Shown: positions 14,763-23,182, counted from the stretch's first letter. The stretch: DNA of 64,000 nucleotides from Thomasclavelia ramosa DSM 1402 (GCF_014131695.1 NZ_CP036346.1:2666001-2730000); one strand, 5' to 3'. Notes: generated from the sequence alone by a model not told the origin. Program-made: numbers and translations.

Positions 14763-15854
14763 ATGAAAAATATTAAACTACCAAATAGTTATGGAGGCGT
14801 TATAAAAATGGGTAATGCCTCCCGTAGAAGAAGACCATATATGGTAAGAATTACCACAGGCTATGAAATAAATGAAAAAACAGGAAAATCAAAACAAAAG
14901 TATGGAATCATTGGATATGCAAAAACAAGGACAGAAAGATTACAAATGCTTGCCGACTACCATAATGCACCTTTTGATTTAAATAATAGTTCTACTACAT
15001 TTAGAGAAGTTTATGAGCAATGGTCTAAAGAAAAGTTTGAAAATGCTTCTAAATCTACAATCAATGGTTATCGTGCTTCATATAATACATGTACATTATT
15101 ATTTGAAAGAACATTTAGAGAATTAAAAACTTCAGATTTACAAAAAGTTATTGATACTTGTGAAAAAAACTATCCAACATTAAAGAATATTAAAATATTA
15201 TTTAATCAACTTTATAAATATGCTATGAAAAATGATATTTGCAATAAAGATTATTCAAAGTATGTAGACATTGCTAAATACAGTAATAAAAATCCTAATT
15301 CAGTTGAAAGAAAACCTTTCACTAAAGAACAAATTGATATATTTTGGGATTTATCAGATGATATATACTATCAAATTATCCTTATGTTGATTTATACAGG
15401 TGTGAGAATAAGTGAGATGTTAGATTTAAAAAAAGAAAACATTTATTTAGATGAACAATATTTTGAAATTATTGACTCGAAAACAGAAAATGGCATACGT
15501 AAAGTTCCTATTTCAGACTATATACTACCATTCTTTAAAAATTGGTATCAATCATCAAAAATAGAATACTTACTTCATACTCCAGATCAAAAACACTTTA
15601 AATATAGAAACTATTATGATAGTTACTTTAGACCATTATTAGACAGATTCAATTTAGATCATACACCTCATTGTTGTAGACATACTCTTGTATCACTAAT
15701 GGCAGAAGCTAATATATCATCAACATTTAATAAAATGATTATTGGTCATGCTGGAGCAATGTCATTAAATGAAAAAGTATATACACATATAGATATAAAA
15801 GAATTAGTAAAAACTGTTAATAGTGTTTATTATCCATCTTTTATAAAAAAATAA
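14763..15854 (+). CDS. Tyrosine recombinase (integrase) of the rpsI element
   Basis: This 363-residue phage-type integrase has an N-terminal arm-binding region (about 1-70), a SAM-like core-binding domain (about 75-165) and a catalytic domain with YTGVRISEMLDL (first Arg), PHCCRHTLVSLMAE (His-x-x-Arg), IIGHAG and the nucleophile Tyr in EKVYTHI. AGGAGG precedes the ATG. It lies 1.2 kb from the right att site. It should recombine the 18-bp repeat in the rpsI 3' end. All catalytic residues appear intact, so the element may still be excisable. Confidence 0.93.
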   Translation: MKNIKLPNSYGGVIKMGNASRRRRPYMVRITTGYEINEKTGKSKQKYGIIGYAKTRTERLQMLADYHNAPFDLNNSSTTFREVYEQWSKEKFENASKSTINGYRASYNTCTLLFERTFRELKTSDLQKVIDTCEKNYPTLKNIKILFNQLYKYAMKNDICNKDYSKYVDIAKYSNKNPNSVERKPFTKEQIDIFWDLSDDIYYQIILMLIYTGVRISEMLDLKKENIYLDEQYFEIIDSKTENGIRKVPISDYILPFFKNWYQSSKIEYLLHTPDQKHFKYRNYYDSYFRPLLDRFNLDHTPHCCRHTLVSLMAEANISSTFNKMIIGHAGAMSLNEKVYTHIDIKELVKTVNSVYYPSFIKK

Positions 15855-15897
15855 CACGAGTATAATCTAAAAATACATTTAAATCATTTTGCATAAA

Positions 15898-15929
15898 AAG
15901 AACTCTATTATAAATCAAATAGAGTTCTT
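15898..15929. terminator. Bidirectional terminator between integrase and EVE-HNH gene
   Basis: AAGAACTCTAT pairs perfectly with ATAGAGTTCTT around a 10-base loop, between two convergent genes. Confidence 0.8.
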
Positions 15930-15931
15930 GT

Positions 15932-16861
15932 TTATAAATCATAATAAGACAGTAATTTTATTAAAGAAATATAAATATTCTTTTTTTCTAACAGACTCTT
16001 TCTTTCATAATATAACTTTGTTATTAATTCTCTTGCATTCTCCCCATAATGAATTTCATTATGACAATTACTACACAATGATACTATATTCTCTTCTATA
16101 TCAATAGAAAAATCAAATTCATCTTGAAAAGCCATTGGTATCAAATGATGGGGTTCAGTATAAGGAACACCATCTTTTTTCCGCTTAAAAGTTTTATGTT
16201 TTTTATCAATTTCACAAGAAAAATTAGCTATCCCTAATGCATTAATAGCTACTGCTTTATTTCTTTTATATACTTTATTAAATTTATTTTCTACTAATTT
16301 TGGTTTAGGTTTTAAAACATCTGAATATGAATATATTTTTGATGGATTAATGATTATGTCAGTTATAACTGTTTTCAACATATCATCTAATTGATCATTC
16401 TGCTTCATTATTTTAGCACGTGTTTTATCTTTTTTGAATATACTAAGTGAATTATGAATATATTGACCAAATTCTAAAAGATTTCCCATTTCATCATATA
16501 ATTTTCTAGGTCCTTGTATATTTCCTATAAGCCCATTTTTATGTAACTCATCAATCGTTATTTGACTTGTGTCAAAATGTTCAACAAGTTTAAAACGTGT
16601 ATATTTTGAGTATTTTCTTCCCTTTTCATATTCCCCCATATCAACCCAATAATTCTTATCATCTATAACATTATCACTGGTAATATCAGTTTCAATAACA
16701 TCAACTAAAAACTCAATAGCACTTACTGGTTTAGTAGAATAAATAAAAACTTTATCTCCTACAGAATAATTAGCATTTTGTTTCCAATCAATATATGGTA
16801 ATTCTTTAAATGCTCTTACATGATCATATTTATTATGATTAGCTGAAATAATCCATTCCAA
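15932..16861 (-). CDS. EVE-like/PUA domain-HNH endonuclease (modification-dependent restriction candidate)
   Basis: The N-terminal domain reads EWIISANHNKYDHVRAF, then YSVGDKVFIYST, then RKYSKYTRFKLVEHF, which is the EVE/PUA-like pattern that binds modified bases. The C-terminal 90 residues are an HNH nuclease: EPHHLIPMAFQ, then NIVSLCSNCHNEIHYG. The EVE start pattern and a GGGAG site favour a TTG start at 16861 (310 residues); an ATG at 16933 would add 24 unlikely residues. EVE-HNH fusions are predicted type IV-like restriction enzymes that attack DNA with modified cytosines. It is cargo between the integrase and the right att, and is separately transcribed. Confidence 0.8.
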   Translation of the reverse strand: MEWIISANHNKYDHVRAFKELPYIDWKQNANYSVGDKVFIYSTKPVSAIEFLVDVIETDITSDNVIDDKNYWVDMGEYEKGRKYSKYTRFKLVEHFDTSQITIDELHKNGLIGNIQGPRKLYDEMGNLLEFGQYIHNSLSIFKKDKTRAKIMKQNDQLDDMLKTVITDIIINPSKIYSYSDVLKPKPKLVENKFNKVYKRNKAVAINALGIANFSCEIDKKHKTFKRKKDGVPYTEPHHLIPMAFQDEFDFSIDIEENIVSLCSNCHNEIHYGENARELITKLYYERKSLLEKKNIYISLIKLLSYYDL

Positions 16862-16945
16862 AAAAATCCACTCCCATCTATATATAACTTTTATTATAAT
16901 TAATTTTGATACTTTGTGCATCTTAAATGACAATTGTGCTAGTTA

Positions 16946-16981
16946 ATTTTGCATATTACTTGCTTCTTACGTGCTACTTAT
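16946..16981. repeat. Candidate integrase arm-type sites near the right end
   Basis: A TTTTGCATATTACTTGCTT stretch followed by ACGTGC and ACTT repeats lies about 110-140 bases inside the right att. Similar CTTACTTG/CTTACCTGCTT stretches follow the left att and internal copy 2. Short direct repeats of this kind are typical arm sites for tyrosine integrases. Confidence 0.35.
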
Positions 16982-17022
16982 CTTTAAAAATCCAAAAAAT
17001 TTTAAAACATCCATATACAACA

Positions 17023-17045
17023 AAAGCCCCATAAAAAGGGGCTTT
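17023..17045. terminator. Element-borne terminator downstream of rpsI
   Basis: AAAGCCCC-ATAAAAA-GGGGCTTT is a perfect 8-bp GC-rich stem just inside the right end of the element. It would terminate the rplM-rpsI transcript now that the native terminator is 11 kb away. On the minus strand it is followed by TTTGTTGT, a modest T-tract. Confidence 0.7.
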
Positions 17046-17050
17046 GTGTA

Positions 17051-17069
17051 GTTTTGAATTGTTCAAAAC
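17051..17069. repeat. Inverted repeat next to the right att
   Basis: GTTTTGAA-TTG-TTCAAAAC is a perfect 8-bp inverted repeat 17 bases from the att core. Its arms resemble the core's GTTTTGAGAA, so it may be an accessory recombinase or Xis binding site. Confidence 0.4.
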
Positions 17070-17086
17070 TGTGAAATAATTTGTGT

Positions 17087-17104
17087 AAATTAACGTTTTG
17101 AGAA
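17087..17104. repeat. Right attachment site within the rpsI 3' end
   Basis: AAATTAACGTTTTGAGAA is identical to 6002-6019. It includes the rpsI stop codon and the codons for Phe-Ser-Lys-Arg, so integration keeps the coding sequence of S9 intact. Confidence 0.85.
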
Positions 17105-17482
17105 TTGTGGAGCACGACGAGCTTTTTTAAGACCATATTTTTTACGTTCTTTAACGCGTGCATCACGAGTAAGGAATCCAGCTGCTTTTAAAGTTGGTCT
17201 ATAATCAGTACCAGCTTGTAATAATGCTCTTGAGATACCATGACGGATAGCTCCAGCTTGTCCAGAGTATCCACCACCATATACGTTTACACTAACATCA
17301 AATTGAGAAGTTGTGTTAGTCAATTCTAATGGTTGATTAACAATCATTAATAAAACGTCTGATGGTAAGTATTCTTTAGCTGGTTTATCGTTAATTACGA
17401 TATTTCCTGTACCTGGTGTTAGGATAACACGAGCTACAGAAGATTTTCTACGTCCAGTTCCTCTATATTGTACATTTGCCAT
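17090..17482 (-). CDS. rpsI: 30S ribosomal protein S9
   Basis: This 130-residue protein has the S9 signature: [15 protein letters not shown] at the N-terminus, [24 protein letters not shown] in the middle, and the conserved basic C-terminal tail [12 protein letters not shown] whose last Arg reaches the ribosomal P site. It follows rplM by 17 bases in the usual operon. Its last codons form the att site of the downstream element, and the tail is preserved exactly. Confidence 0.98.
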   Translation of the reverse strand: MANVQYRGTGRRKSSVARVILTPGTGNIVINDKPAKEYLPSDVLLMIVNQPLELTNTTSQFDVSVNVYGGGYSGQAGAIRHGISRALLQAGTDYRPTLKAAGFLTRDARVKERKKYGLKKARRAPQFSKR

Positions 17483-17499
17483 TGTTCTGTATTTCCCCC

Positions 17500-17937
17500 T
17501 TACCCTTTAATCTTCAATTCTTCTGGTTTTTGTGCTGCATGTGGATGTTCACTACCTGCATATACAAATAATTTCATCCCTTGTTTTCTACCTAATGTGT
17601 TATGTGGTAACATACCTTTTACCGCTGCTTCAACCCAACCAGTTGGATTTTGTTCTTTGAATTGGCGAGCAGTTTTAACTTTTAAACCACCTAACCATCC
17701 AGAGTGACGATAGTAATTTACTGTATCTAATTTCTTTCCAGTCATTACTACTTTATCAGCGTTTACGATGATTACATAATCACCAGTATCCACATGTGGT
17801 GTGTAAGTAGGTTTATTTTTACCTCTTAACACTGTTGCTACTTCTGATGCCAAACGACCTAAAGTTAAGTCAGTTGCATCAACTACGTACCATTTTCTTT
17901 CGATTGTGGCTGCATTAGCCATAGTTGTTTGTCTCAT
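17500..17937 (-). CDS. rplM: 50S ribosomal protein L13
   Basis: This L13 protein of 145 residues begins [21 protein letters not shown]. It has family motifs [31 protein letters not shown] and [15 protein letters not shown]. It is the first gene of the rplM-rpsI operon. A second in-frame ATG (residue 6) is possible, but the upstream start has AGGAGAAAG at good spacing. It assembles early in 50S formation. Confidence 0.97.
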   Translation of the reverse strand: MRQTTMANAATIERKWYVVDATDLTLGRLASEVATVLRGKNKPTYTPHVDTGDYVIIVNADKVVMTGKKLDTVNYYRHSGWLGGLKVKTARQFKEQNPTGWVEAAVKGMLPHNTLGRKQGMKLFVYAGSEHPHAAQKPEELKIKG

Positions 17938-17940
17938 TTT

Positions 17941-17990
17941 ACTTTCTCCTATATCCTTACCGGGGACTTAGAGTTCATAAGAACATTCTC
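17941..17990 (-). promoter_or_regulatory. Candidate L13 autoregulatory leader
   Basis: The 50 bases before rplM on the minus strand read GTTCTTATGAAC (a short palindrome), then CTAAGTCCCCGGTAAGG, then the ribosome binding site. Firmicute rplM transcripts often carry an L13-responsive leader here, and the GC-rich block in an AT-rich intergenic region suggests structure. I could not match it confidently to that family. No gene is visible in 17991-18160. Confidence 0.35.
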
Positions 17991-18160
17991 ATTATAAATA
18001 CTTCTATATTTAATGTCAATGATTTTTCTACAAATAAATTACCTTATTATCATATATTTTTCTATTTTTGACTTTTAAAAAAACTCTAGAATAAAAACAC
18101 CATTTTAATCATTATTTTTATTCATTAATTACTGTTACTATTTAATATTTAACTCATTTA

Positions 18161-18198
18161 AAAAGACAGTGCTAGAAATAATCAATAGCACTATCTTT
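18161..18198. terminator. Terminator of the GH16 gene
   Basis: AAAGACAGTGCTA pairs with TAGCACTATCTTT (one mismatch) and is followed by TTTAAATG on the minus strand, just downstream of the GH16 stop codon. Confidence 0.75.
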
Positions 18199-18203
18199 CT
18201 ATT

Positions 18204-20747
18204 TTAATTATACTTTCTTTTTTTAAACAATACTAAACCGCCCGCAGATAATAACAATGATGTCATAATTGCACCTAAATATGTATTATCACCAGTTTTA
18301 ACACTTGTATTAGGTTTATTTTCTGGTTTTACCTCAGGTTTCACTTCAGGTGTAGGAGCATCAATTTTAACTAATTTATCAATTGCTTCTGTTAATTGAG
18401 CATAAGCTGATTCAATTGCTTCTTTGTCACCTGATGTTATCGCACTTCTTACTTTTGCTAAAGCAGTACTTAATATATCTAGTGACTCTTTAGTATAAAT
18501 ATCTGTTTTCCCTAAAAATTCTTCACCTTTAGCAATCACTTGATCTAATTCTGCTTCTGTTACATATTTCTCAAGATTAGCTATAGCTGTATTTAAAGCT
18601 CTAATTGCTTCTTCTACAGCCTCTTTATTAGCACTTGTATCATTTAATACTTTAGTCGCTTCTTCGATTACTGTATTTAATTTTTCAATAGTTGCAGCTT
18701 TATATACATCTATCTTAGCTGCTTCAGCTGTTGCTTCTGCTAGCCTAGCTTTTAAACCTTCTTTATCAACGACAACTGCATTAACTACAACTTTTACTGT
18801 TTTTGAATATTCACCATTGACATATTTTACATCATATTCATCTGCTGTACCTGTAATTTTTGTTTCTGGATCAACCCAAGACCATCCTTCTGGTAATGCT
18901 ACATTTGCTAATTTATCACCAACGATTCCATTTAATTTAAAATCACTAGGGAAAGTACGTTCAGCAACTGTTAAAGTCATCGTTTTACGAGTGAATTTAT
19001 AATCACTTTCACGCTCTGGTCTATTTCCATCATATTCTATATCATTTGGAATAGCAGTATAATGAATGTTATATTTACCAACTGGTAATTTTGCTAAACT
19101 AGCTAGATCATCTTTGCCTGTACAAAGTAAATCAACACTAGTTAATCCACCTTCATTTTTAAACATATGTTCATTTTCAATTGAAAAATCTACAAAACTA
19201 TTACGATTAGATGTAACACCAGCTAATAGATCAGGTGTTGCTCCTTCTTGCATTGTTACATCTTTTAACCCACTAATTTCTGGTGCAGCATCGTAATATT
19301 CTTTTGCTGCAGCTTTTTGTTCTTCATTTTGAGCATAATATACATAATCAATTGCAAATTCAGTTCCTGCTAAATTAGTTTCTACATCACCAGGCCAGTT
19401 TCCACCCATAGCTAAGTTTAATTGAATATATTGTGGACGATTAAAACATTTTTTTGCAGATTCACCCCAAGTTGGATTAGTTAAATCTAGGGTATTATAA
19501 ATCACTCCATCGACGTACCATTCAATTTTATCTGGTGACCAATTGATACCAAATACATGATAATCATCATTGAAATCAGCACCGCTTGGGTTTGTATATG
19601 CTTTTCCCCCAGAACCAGTTGTATCTTGATCCCATTGATCACCGATATTTTTATCATAAAAATGTGGTGTCCCCCATACTTGTTTATTTCGAGCTTCACC
19701 TTCATAACCACCTAATAATTCCATGATATCGATTTCACCGCAACGTGACCATCCATATCCTTGTTTACCATTAATCTTTCCATCAAGTGTAAAATCAGCA
19801 CCTAATGTCCAAAACGCAGGGAATGCTCCTCTTCCTTTTGGTAATTTTGCTCTCATTTCAATTCTTCCGTATAAAAATTCTTGTTTTCCATGAGTTCTCA
19901 CACTTCCAGAATTATAGATTACTTGACGATTACCACGAGGATTTTTATATTGATCTTCTTTTGCACGATCAGTAGCCTTTAAAACTAAGTTTCCATCACG
20001 CATAAATACATTTTCGTCACTTTTTACATAGTGTTGTTGTTCAACACCACGAATACTTCCTAATTCATATCCCCAGTCACTTGTATCTAATTGCGATTCA
20101 TTAAAATCATCAGCCCATAAAATATCATAATTTGAATCTTCTTCGCTGTCTCCACCGATAAGTTCTACATCATCAAAATAAACAGTAGAATTTTTCAGTG
20201 AGTCACTTGCATTCCCATCTACCCAACGTGCAACACCAACAACATATGCTGTTTCTGATGATGTTGTAAATTCTAATTCTACTTCTTCCCATCCGTTGGT
20301 AGGACTAATTGGCTTATCCTTAAATGTTTTCGGAGCGTTTAATCCTCCCGTCTTAACATCCAAGGTAATTGTATCATCAGAATTTTCGCTTGAAAACTTA
20401 ACTTTTGCTTTTAATGTATATTTAGTGTTTGGTTTCAAGGTCACTTCTTGCCAAATATGTCCATTAGCATGCAAATCAGTAGTTGCCCCAAGTTTCCCTG
20501 ATTTACCAATAGTTACACCATCTTCAGCAACAACACCAGAATTTTGCCCTGCAATATTCCAGTTAGTAGCCCCATTATCAAAATTACCGTTTTTCAAAAC
20601 TGAATCTTTTTTCATCTCTACTAGATCATATTGATGATCTACAGCCGCATTTACTGGTGAAATTGTAGGTACTGCTGCCATACTAGTTAACATTCCTGCA
20701 ACTGCTACAGATGATAAAACTTTTCTAAAACTCCATCTTCTCTCCAT
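18204..20747 (-). CDS. Secreted, wall-anchored GH16 beta-glucanase (laminarinase-like)
   Basis: The ATG at 20747 (AAAGGAG 6 bases upstream) gives 847 residues. The order is: signal peptide (RKVLSSVAVAGMLTSMAAV), a carbohydrate-binding beta-sandwich (about 40-195), a GH16 catalytic domain (about 200-490), two Ig-like regions (about 500-640), two FIVAR helical repeats (about 660-790), a Pro/Glu/Lys spacer, and an anchor with SVKTGD, a hydrophobic segment and KKRKYN. The catalytic motif is GEIDIMELLGG, where both Glu residues and the Asp of ExDxxE are present. GH16 enzymes cleave beta-1,3 or beta-1,3/1,4 glucans; the exact substrate is uncertain. It is probably displayed on the cell wall by sortase. 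Confidence 0.92.
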   Translation of the reverse strand: MERRWSFRKVLSSVAVAGMLTSMAAVPTISPVNAAVDHQYDLVEMKKDSVLKNGNFDNGATNWNIAGQNSGVVAEDGVTIGKSGKLGATTDLHANGHIWQEVTLKPNTKYTLKAKVKFSSENSDDTITLDVKTGGLNAPKTFKDKPISPTNGWEEVELEFTTSSETAYVVGVARWVDGNASDSLKNSTVYFDDVELIGGDSEEDSNYDILWADDFNESQLDTSDWGYELGSIRGVEQQHYVKSDENVFMRDGNLVLKATDRAKEDQYKNPRGNRQVIYNSGSVRTHGKQEFLYGRIEMRAKLPKGRGAFPAFWTLGADFTLDGKINGKQGYGWSRCGEIDIMELLGGYEGEARNKQVWGTPHFYDKNIGDQWDQDTTGSGGKAYTNPSGADFNDDYHVFGINWSPDKIEWYVDGVIYNTLDLTNPTWGESAKKCFNRPQYIQLNLAMGGNWPGDVETNLAGTEFAIDYVYYAQNEEQKAAAKEYYDAAPEISGLKDVTMQEGATPDLLAGVTSNRNSFVDFSIENEHMFKNEGGLTSVDLLCTGKDDLASLAKLPVGKYNIHYTAIPNDIEYDGNRPERESDYKFTRKTMTLTVAERTFPSDFKLNGIVGDKLANVALPEGWSWVDPETKITGTADEYDVKYVNGEYSKTVKVVVNAVVVDKEGLKARLAEATAEAAKIDVYKAATIEKLNTVIEEATKVLNDTSANKEAVEEAIRALNTAIANLEKYVTEAELDQVIAKGEEFLGKTDIYTKESLDILSTALAKVRSAITSGDKEAIESAYAQLTEAIDKLVKIDAPTPEVKPEVKPENKPNTSVKTGDNTYLGAIMTSLLLSAGGLVLFKKRKYN

Positions 20748-20825
20748 AATGTTCTCCTTTTCTCGTATAGAATAGCGATTTAGATTATAACTTAATGTAT
20801 TTATTGTCCCACTTACCCAATACAA

Positions 20826-20911
20826 AAGACCTGACTAAAAACAACACGAAAACACGGTATAAAATACCTTACACTAAAAGTGTATTAATCGTATTCTTTT
20901 AATCAGGTCTT
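20826..20911. repeat. Multi-stem inverted repeat upstream of the GH16 gene
   Basis: A perfect outer stem AAGACCTGA (20826-20834) / TCAGGTCTT (20903-20911) encloses two small hairpins, GGTAT-AAA-ATACC (20856-20868) and ACACT-AAA-AGTGT (20871-20883). The whole lies about 80-165 bases before the GH16 start. It could be a structured 5' leader, a regulatory RNA on either strand or a small mobile remnant. No known riboswitch was recognised. Confidence 0.5.
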
Positions 20912-20998
20912 GCCTAATCTAATAGTAACAATCCTATCGCAATATCATTATATATTCTTTCATCACTAAAAGTCAATATTATTTTAGTAAATAATCAT

Positions 20999-21030
20999 AG
21001 TTAATTTACTTTCATTTTAGTAAATTAACT
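20999..21030. promoter_or_regulatory. Palindromic sequence between GH16 and esterase genes
   Basis: AGTTAATTTACT and AGTAAATTAACT form a perfect 12-bp inverted repeat with an 8-base loop. A related half-site TTTAGTAAAT lies 16 bases before it. It may be an operator for the GH16 gene. There is no T-tract, so termination is less likely. Confidence 0.4.
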
Positions 21031-21033
21031 AAC

Positions 21034-21060
21034 AAAAAAAGTAGAGCATAACTCTACTTA
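21034..21060 (-). terminator. Terminator of the tcdA-esterase operon
   Basis: GTAGAG-TTATG-CTCTAC followed by TTTTTTT on the minus strand overlaps the esterase stop codon. Confidence 0.85.
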
Positions 21061-21798
21061 CTTTGTTAAAAAATCCAACGATAATTTTAAAACTTCTTTA
21101 ATATGTTCAACAGTATCATAATTATGGTTTGCCCCTTCAATTGGTACAAATTTTAATTGTTGATTAAACTTGGGAACATATATTTTACTAATATCAAATG
21201 GTACAGTTGTATCATTTGTACCATGAATTACTAATAATTCATTTTTATATGTATCTAGATCAGCATAAAAATCTCTAGCCAAAATATCATCTACAAATGT
21301 CTGAGAGATTTCATAACCGCCATGATCATATAATCCATTAGAACTTGGCTCAACCTTACCAGTAAGATAATCTAAAGCTGCTGGTAAATTAAAAGCAGGA
21401 GCCCATAATACTAATTTGCTAATTACTTGTGGATATAACTTCGCTAATTCACTAGCAACTGCACCGCCCATAGAATGTCCTAAAACATAAATTTCAGTAC
21501 AGTTTTCCATTTTTAATGCTTCCTCTAGAATAACACGTGCACAAGCCAACTCATCTTTAAAAGTCATATCTTTAAAATTAAGATCACTTTCCCCACTACC
21601 TAAAAAATCAAATCTAAATGTAGCTATTCCTTTTGCTTCCAGCATCCTTGCTAATTGAACATAACAAAACTTCGTCCCCGTCTTTTGACCGGTAAAGCCG
21701 TGAAAAATTATACATACTGGATGTCTATCTAAATCCGGCTTATGAAAAAATCCTCTCATCGTTCCTTTTGGAGTAGGAATTTCACAATAATGTTGCAT
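21058..21798 (-). CDS. Alpha/beta hydrolase (feruloyl/cinnamoyl esterase-like)
   Basis: This 246-residue cytoplasmic hydrolase shows the oxyanion-hole motif IIFHGFTGQK, the nucleophile elbow VLGHSMGGAVAS (Ser), a late Asp in LVIHGTNDTTVP and the catalytic His near GANHNYD. The length and HGFTG motif fit the Est1E/LJ0536 cinnamoyl-esterase group, which cleaves ferulate or similar esters from plant polysaccharide. Other acyl-ester substrates are possible. The start codon overlaps the stop of the 80-residue gene (TAATG), so it is translationally coupled. Confidence 0.85.
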   Translation of the reverse strand: MQHYCEIPTPKGTMRGFFHKPDLDRHPVCIIFHGFTGQKTGTKFCYVQLARMLEAKGIATFRFDFLGSGESDLNFKDMTFKDELACARVILEEALKMENCTEIYVLGHSMGGAVASELAKLYPQVISKLVLWAPAFNLPAALDYLTGKVEPSSNGLYDHGGYEISQTFVDDILARDFYADLDTYKNELLVIHGTNDTTVPFDISKIYVPKFNQQLKFVPIEGANHNYDTVEHIKEVLKLSLDFLTK

Positions 21799-22040
21799 TA
21801 CAACACCTCGTGCGCTTTTTTAAAGCGTTTAATTCCACCATTATTAATGTATTGGTTTGTAATATTACGAATATTTGCTTCTTCAAAATCACCACCAATA
21901 AATAAACATGTATCCATAATTTCACCAGTTAAAGCAAGCCAGATTTCATCACTAAAATCTTCTTCAGTAATCATCTCTTTGACAATTTTTAAACAATTAT
22001 CAATGTAATCATCCTTATTAATTTCTGTAATTCCTTCCAT
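21798..22040 (-). CDS. Small conserved-looking protein of unknown function
   Basis: This 80-residue acidic, probably helical protein includes IDNCLKIVKEMITEEDFSDEIWLALTGEIM. It overlaps the genes on both sides by one base each (TAATG junctions), so it is part of a tightly coupled three-gene operon with tcdA and the esterase. No domain was recognised. Confidence 0.75.
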   Translation of the reverse strand: MEGITEINKDDYIDNCLKIVKEMITEEDFSDEIWLALTGEIMDTCLFIGGDFEEANIRNITNQYINNGGIKRFKKAHEVL

Positions 22041-22726
22041 TATTCTTCCTCCTTCACTAATTCTTTTATTACATACCCCGCAATCATCAGACCAGCTACA
22101 CTAGGAACAAAACTCACACTACCTGGTGTACTGCCGTCAACTTCTTGCGGAGATTCTGTCGAATATAAAATAGGACATTTTTTTATGCCCCGATTCTTTA
22201 GTTCACGACGCATTACTCGTGCTAATGGACACACACTAGTTTTATAAATATCTGTGATTTCAAAACGGCTTGGATCTAATTTATTACCTGTTCCCATTGA
22301 TGAAATGACTCTAACTCCAAGGTGCTGACAATTTTCAATTAGTGCCAATTTAGCCTTAACAGTATCAATTGCATCAACCACAAAATCACAATCTTCAAAA
22401 ATAGTTTCCATTCCTTGATCTGGTAAATAAAACTGTTGGTAGGTAGTGATCTTTAGATTAGGATTAATATCTAAACATCGTGCTCTAGCAACATCTACTT
22501 TATTCATCCCAATCGTTGAATGCAACGCATATAACTGACGATTCAAATTAGTTATATCAATAATATCATGATCAACCAAAACTAATTCGCCGATCCCGTT
22601 TCTAACAAGAGCCTCAACTACATAGCTCCCAACTCCCCCTAAACCAAAAACTGCAACTTTTTTATTTTGAAGACACTCGATCCATGAAGATCCTACCATC
22701 CTTGTAATTCTTGCAAACTGTTCCAT
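22040..22726 (-). CDS. tcdA: tRNA threonylcarbamoyladenosine dehydratase
   Basis: This 228-residue ThiF/MoeB/HesA-fold protein has the nucleotide-binding VAVFGLGGVGSYVVEALVRNG, then LVDHDIIDITNLNRQL, a catalytic CP segment (TSVCPLARVMR) and STESPQEVDGSTPGSVSFVPSVAG. These match TcdA (CsdL/YgdL), which dehydrates t6A37 to cyclic ct6A in ANN-decoding tRNAs using ATP. It is first in an operon with two coupled downstream genes. The SufE/CsdE partner seen in enterobacteria is not nearby. Confidence 0.92.
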   Translation of the reverse strand: MEQFARITRMVGSSWIECLQNKKVAVFGLGGVGSYVVEALVRNGIGELVLVDHDIIDITNLNRQLYALHSTIGMNKVDVARARCLDINPNLKITTYQQFYLPDQGMETIFEDCDFVVDAIDTVKAKLALIENCQHLGVRVISSMGTGNKLDPSRFEITDIYKTSVCPLARVMRRELKNRGIKKCPILYSTESPQEVDGSTPGSVSFVPSVAGLMIAGYVIKELVKEEE

Positions 22727-22795
22727 ATTCCACCTCGTGCTTATTATAAACTAATCTATCTCTTTTATAAAGAATAAGCAAATAATTTTTTCTTA

Positions 22796-22844
22796 GTCCA
22801 ATTTAGGACATTTATGCATAGACCAATAAGGTCCACTCTATAAT
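22796..22844 (+). promoter_or_regulatory. Promoter and paired palindromes of the first XRE gene
   Basis: GTCC-AATTTA-GGAC (22796-22809) and GACC-AATAA-GGTC (22821-22833) lie 25 bases apart, just before the -10 box TATAAT (22839-22844). They are candidate operators for the XRE pair. The -35 element is poor. Confidence 0.55.
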
Positions 22845-22863
22845 AAATTTAGGTGGTGGTTTT

Positions 22864-23094
22864 ATGTATTACAAAAGAATTCGCGATTTAAGAGAAGATA
22901 AAGACCTTACTCAAAAACAATTAGCAGAATATTTAAATGTCTCTCAAAAATCTTATTCTCGTTACGAACGAGGAGAAAGAACCATCGATCCAGAGATTTT
23001 ATCCAAACTCGCAACATTTCATGAAACCACTGTTGATTACTTGATCGAACGTACTGATGATAAAACTGATTACACTAAGAAAAAACGGCGCTAG
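22864..23094 (+). CDS. XRE-family regulator, first of a tandem pair
   Basis: This 76-residue single Cro/CI HTH protein contains RIRDLREDKDLTQKQLAEYLN and VSQKSYSRYERGERT. The tail VDYLIERTDDK is the common dimer-forming end of small clostridial XRE proteins. AGGTGGTGG precedes the ATG. It has its own terminator. It is about half identical to the second copy 89 bases downstream, so the pair arose by duplication. Confidence 0.88.
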   Translation: MYYKRIRDLREDKDLTQKQLAEYLNVSQKSYSRYERGERTIDPEILSKLATFHETTVDYLIERTDDKTDYTKKKRR

Positions 23095-23112
23095 TTAACT
23101 AGCGTTTTATTA
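23084..23112 (+). terminator. Terminator after the first XRE gene
   Basis: The palindrome CGCTAGTTAACTAGCG followed by TTTTATTATTTT directly overlaps and follows the stop codon. Confidence 0.8.
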
Positions 23113-23166
23113 TTTTAGACCGTTTTGGTCTAAAAACTTCTAGTCCTAATTAGACTAATCTATAAT
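23113..23166 (+). promoter_or_regulatory. Promoter and paired palindromes of the second XRE gene
   Basis: TTTTAGACC-GTTTT-GGTCTAAAA (23113-23135) is a perfect 9-bp inverted repeat, and TAGTC-CTAATTA-GACTA (23141-23157) follows. The -10 box TATAAT is at 23161-23166. The AGACC/GGTCT half-site is shared with the first gene's operator, which suggests cross-regulation. Confidence 0.6.
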
Positions 23167-23182
23167 TGAAAAAGGCGGTGAT

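Noticed and set aside
15889-16107. 72-codon plus-strand ORF opposite the EVE-HNH gene
   Set aside because: It overlaps the terminator and the HNH domain on the other strand, and its sequence is Leu/Ile/Asn filler without a start signal.
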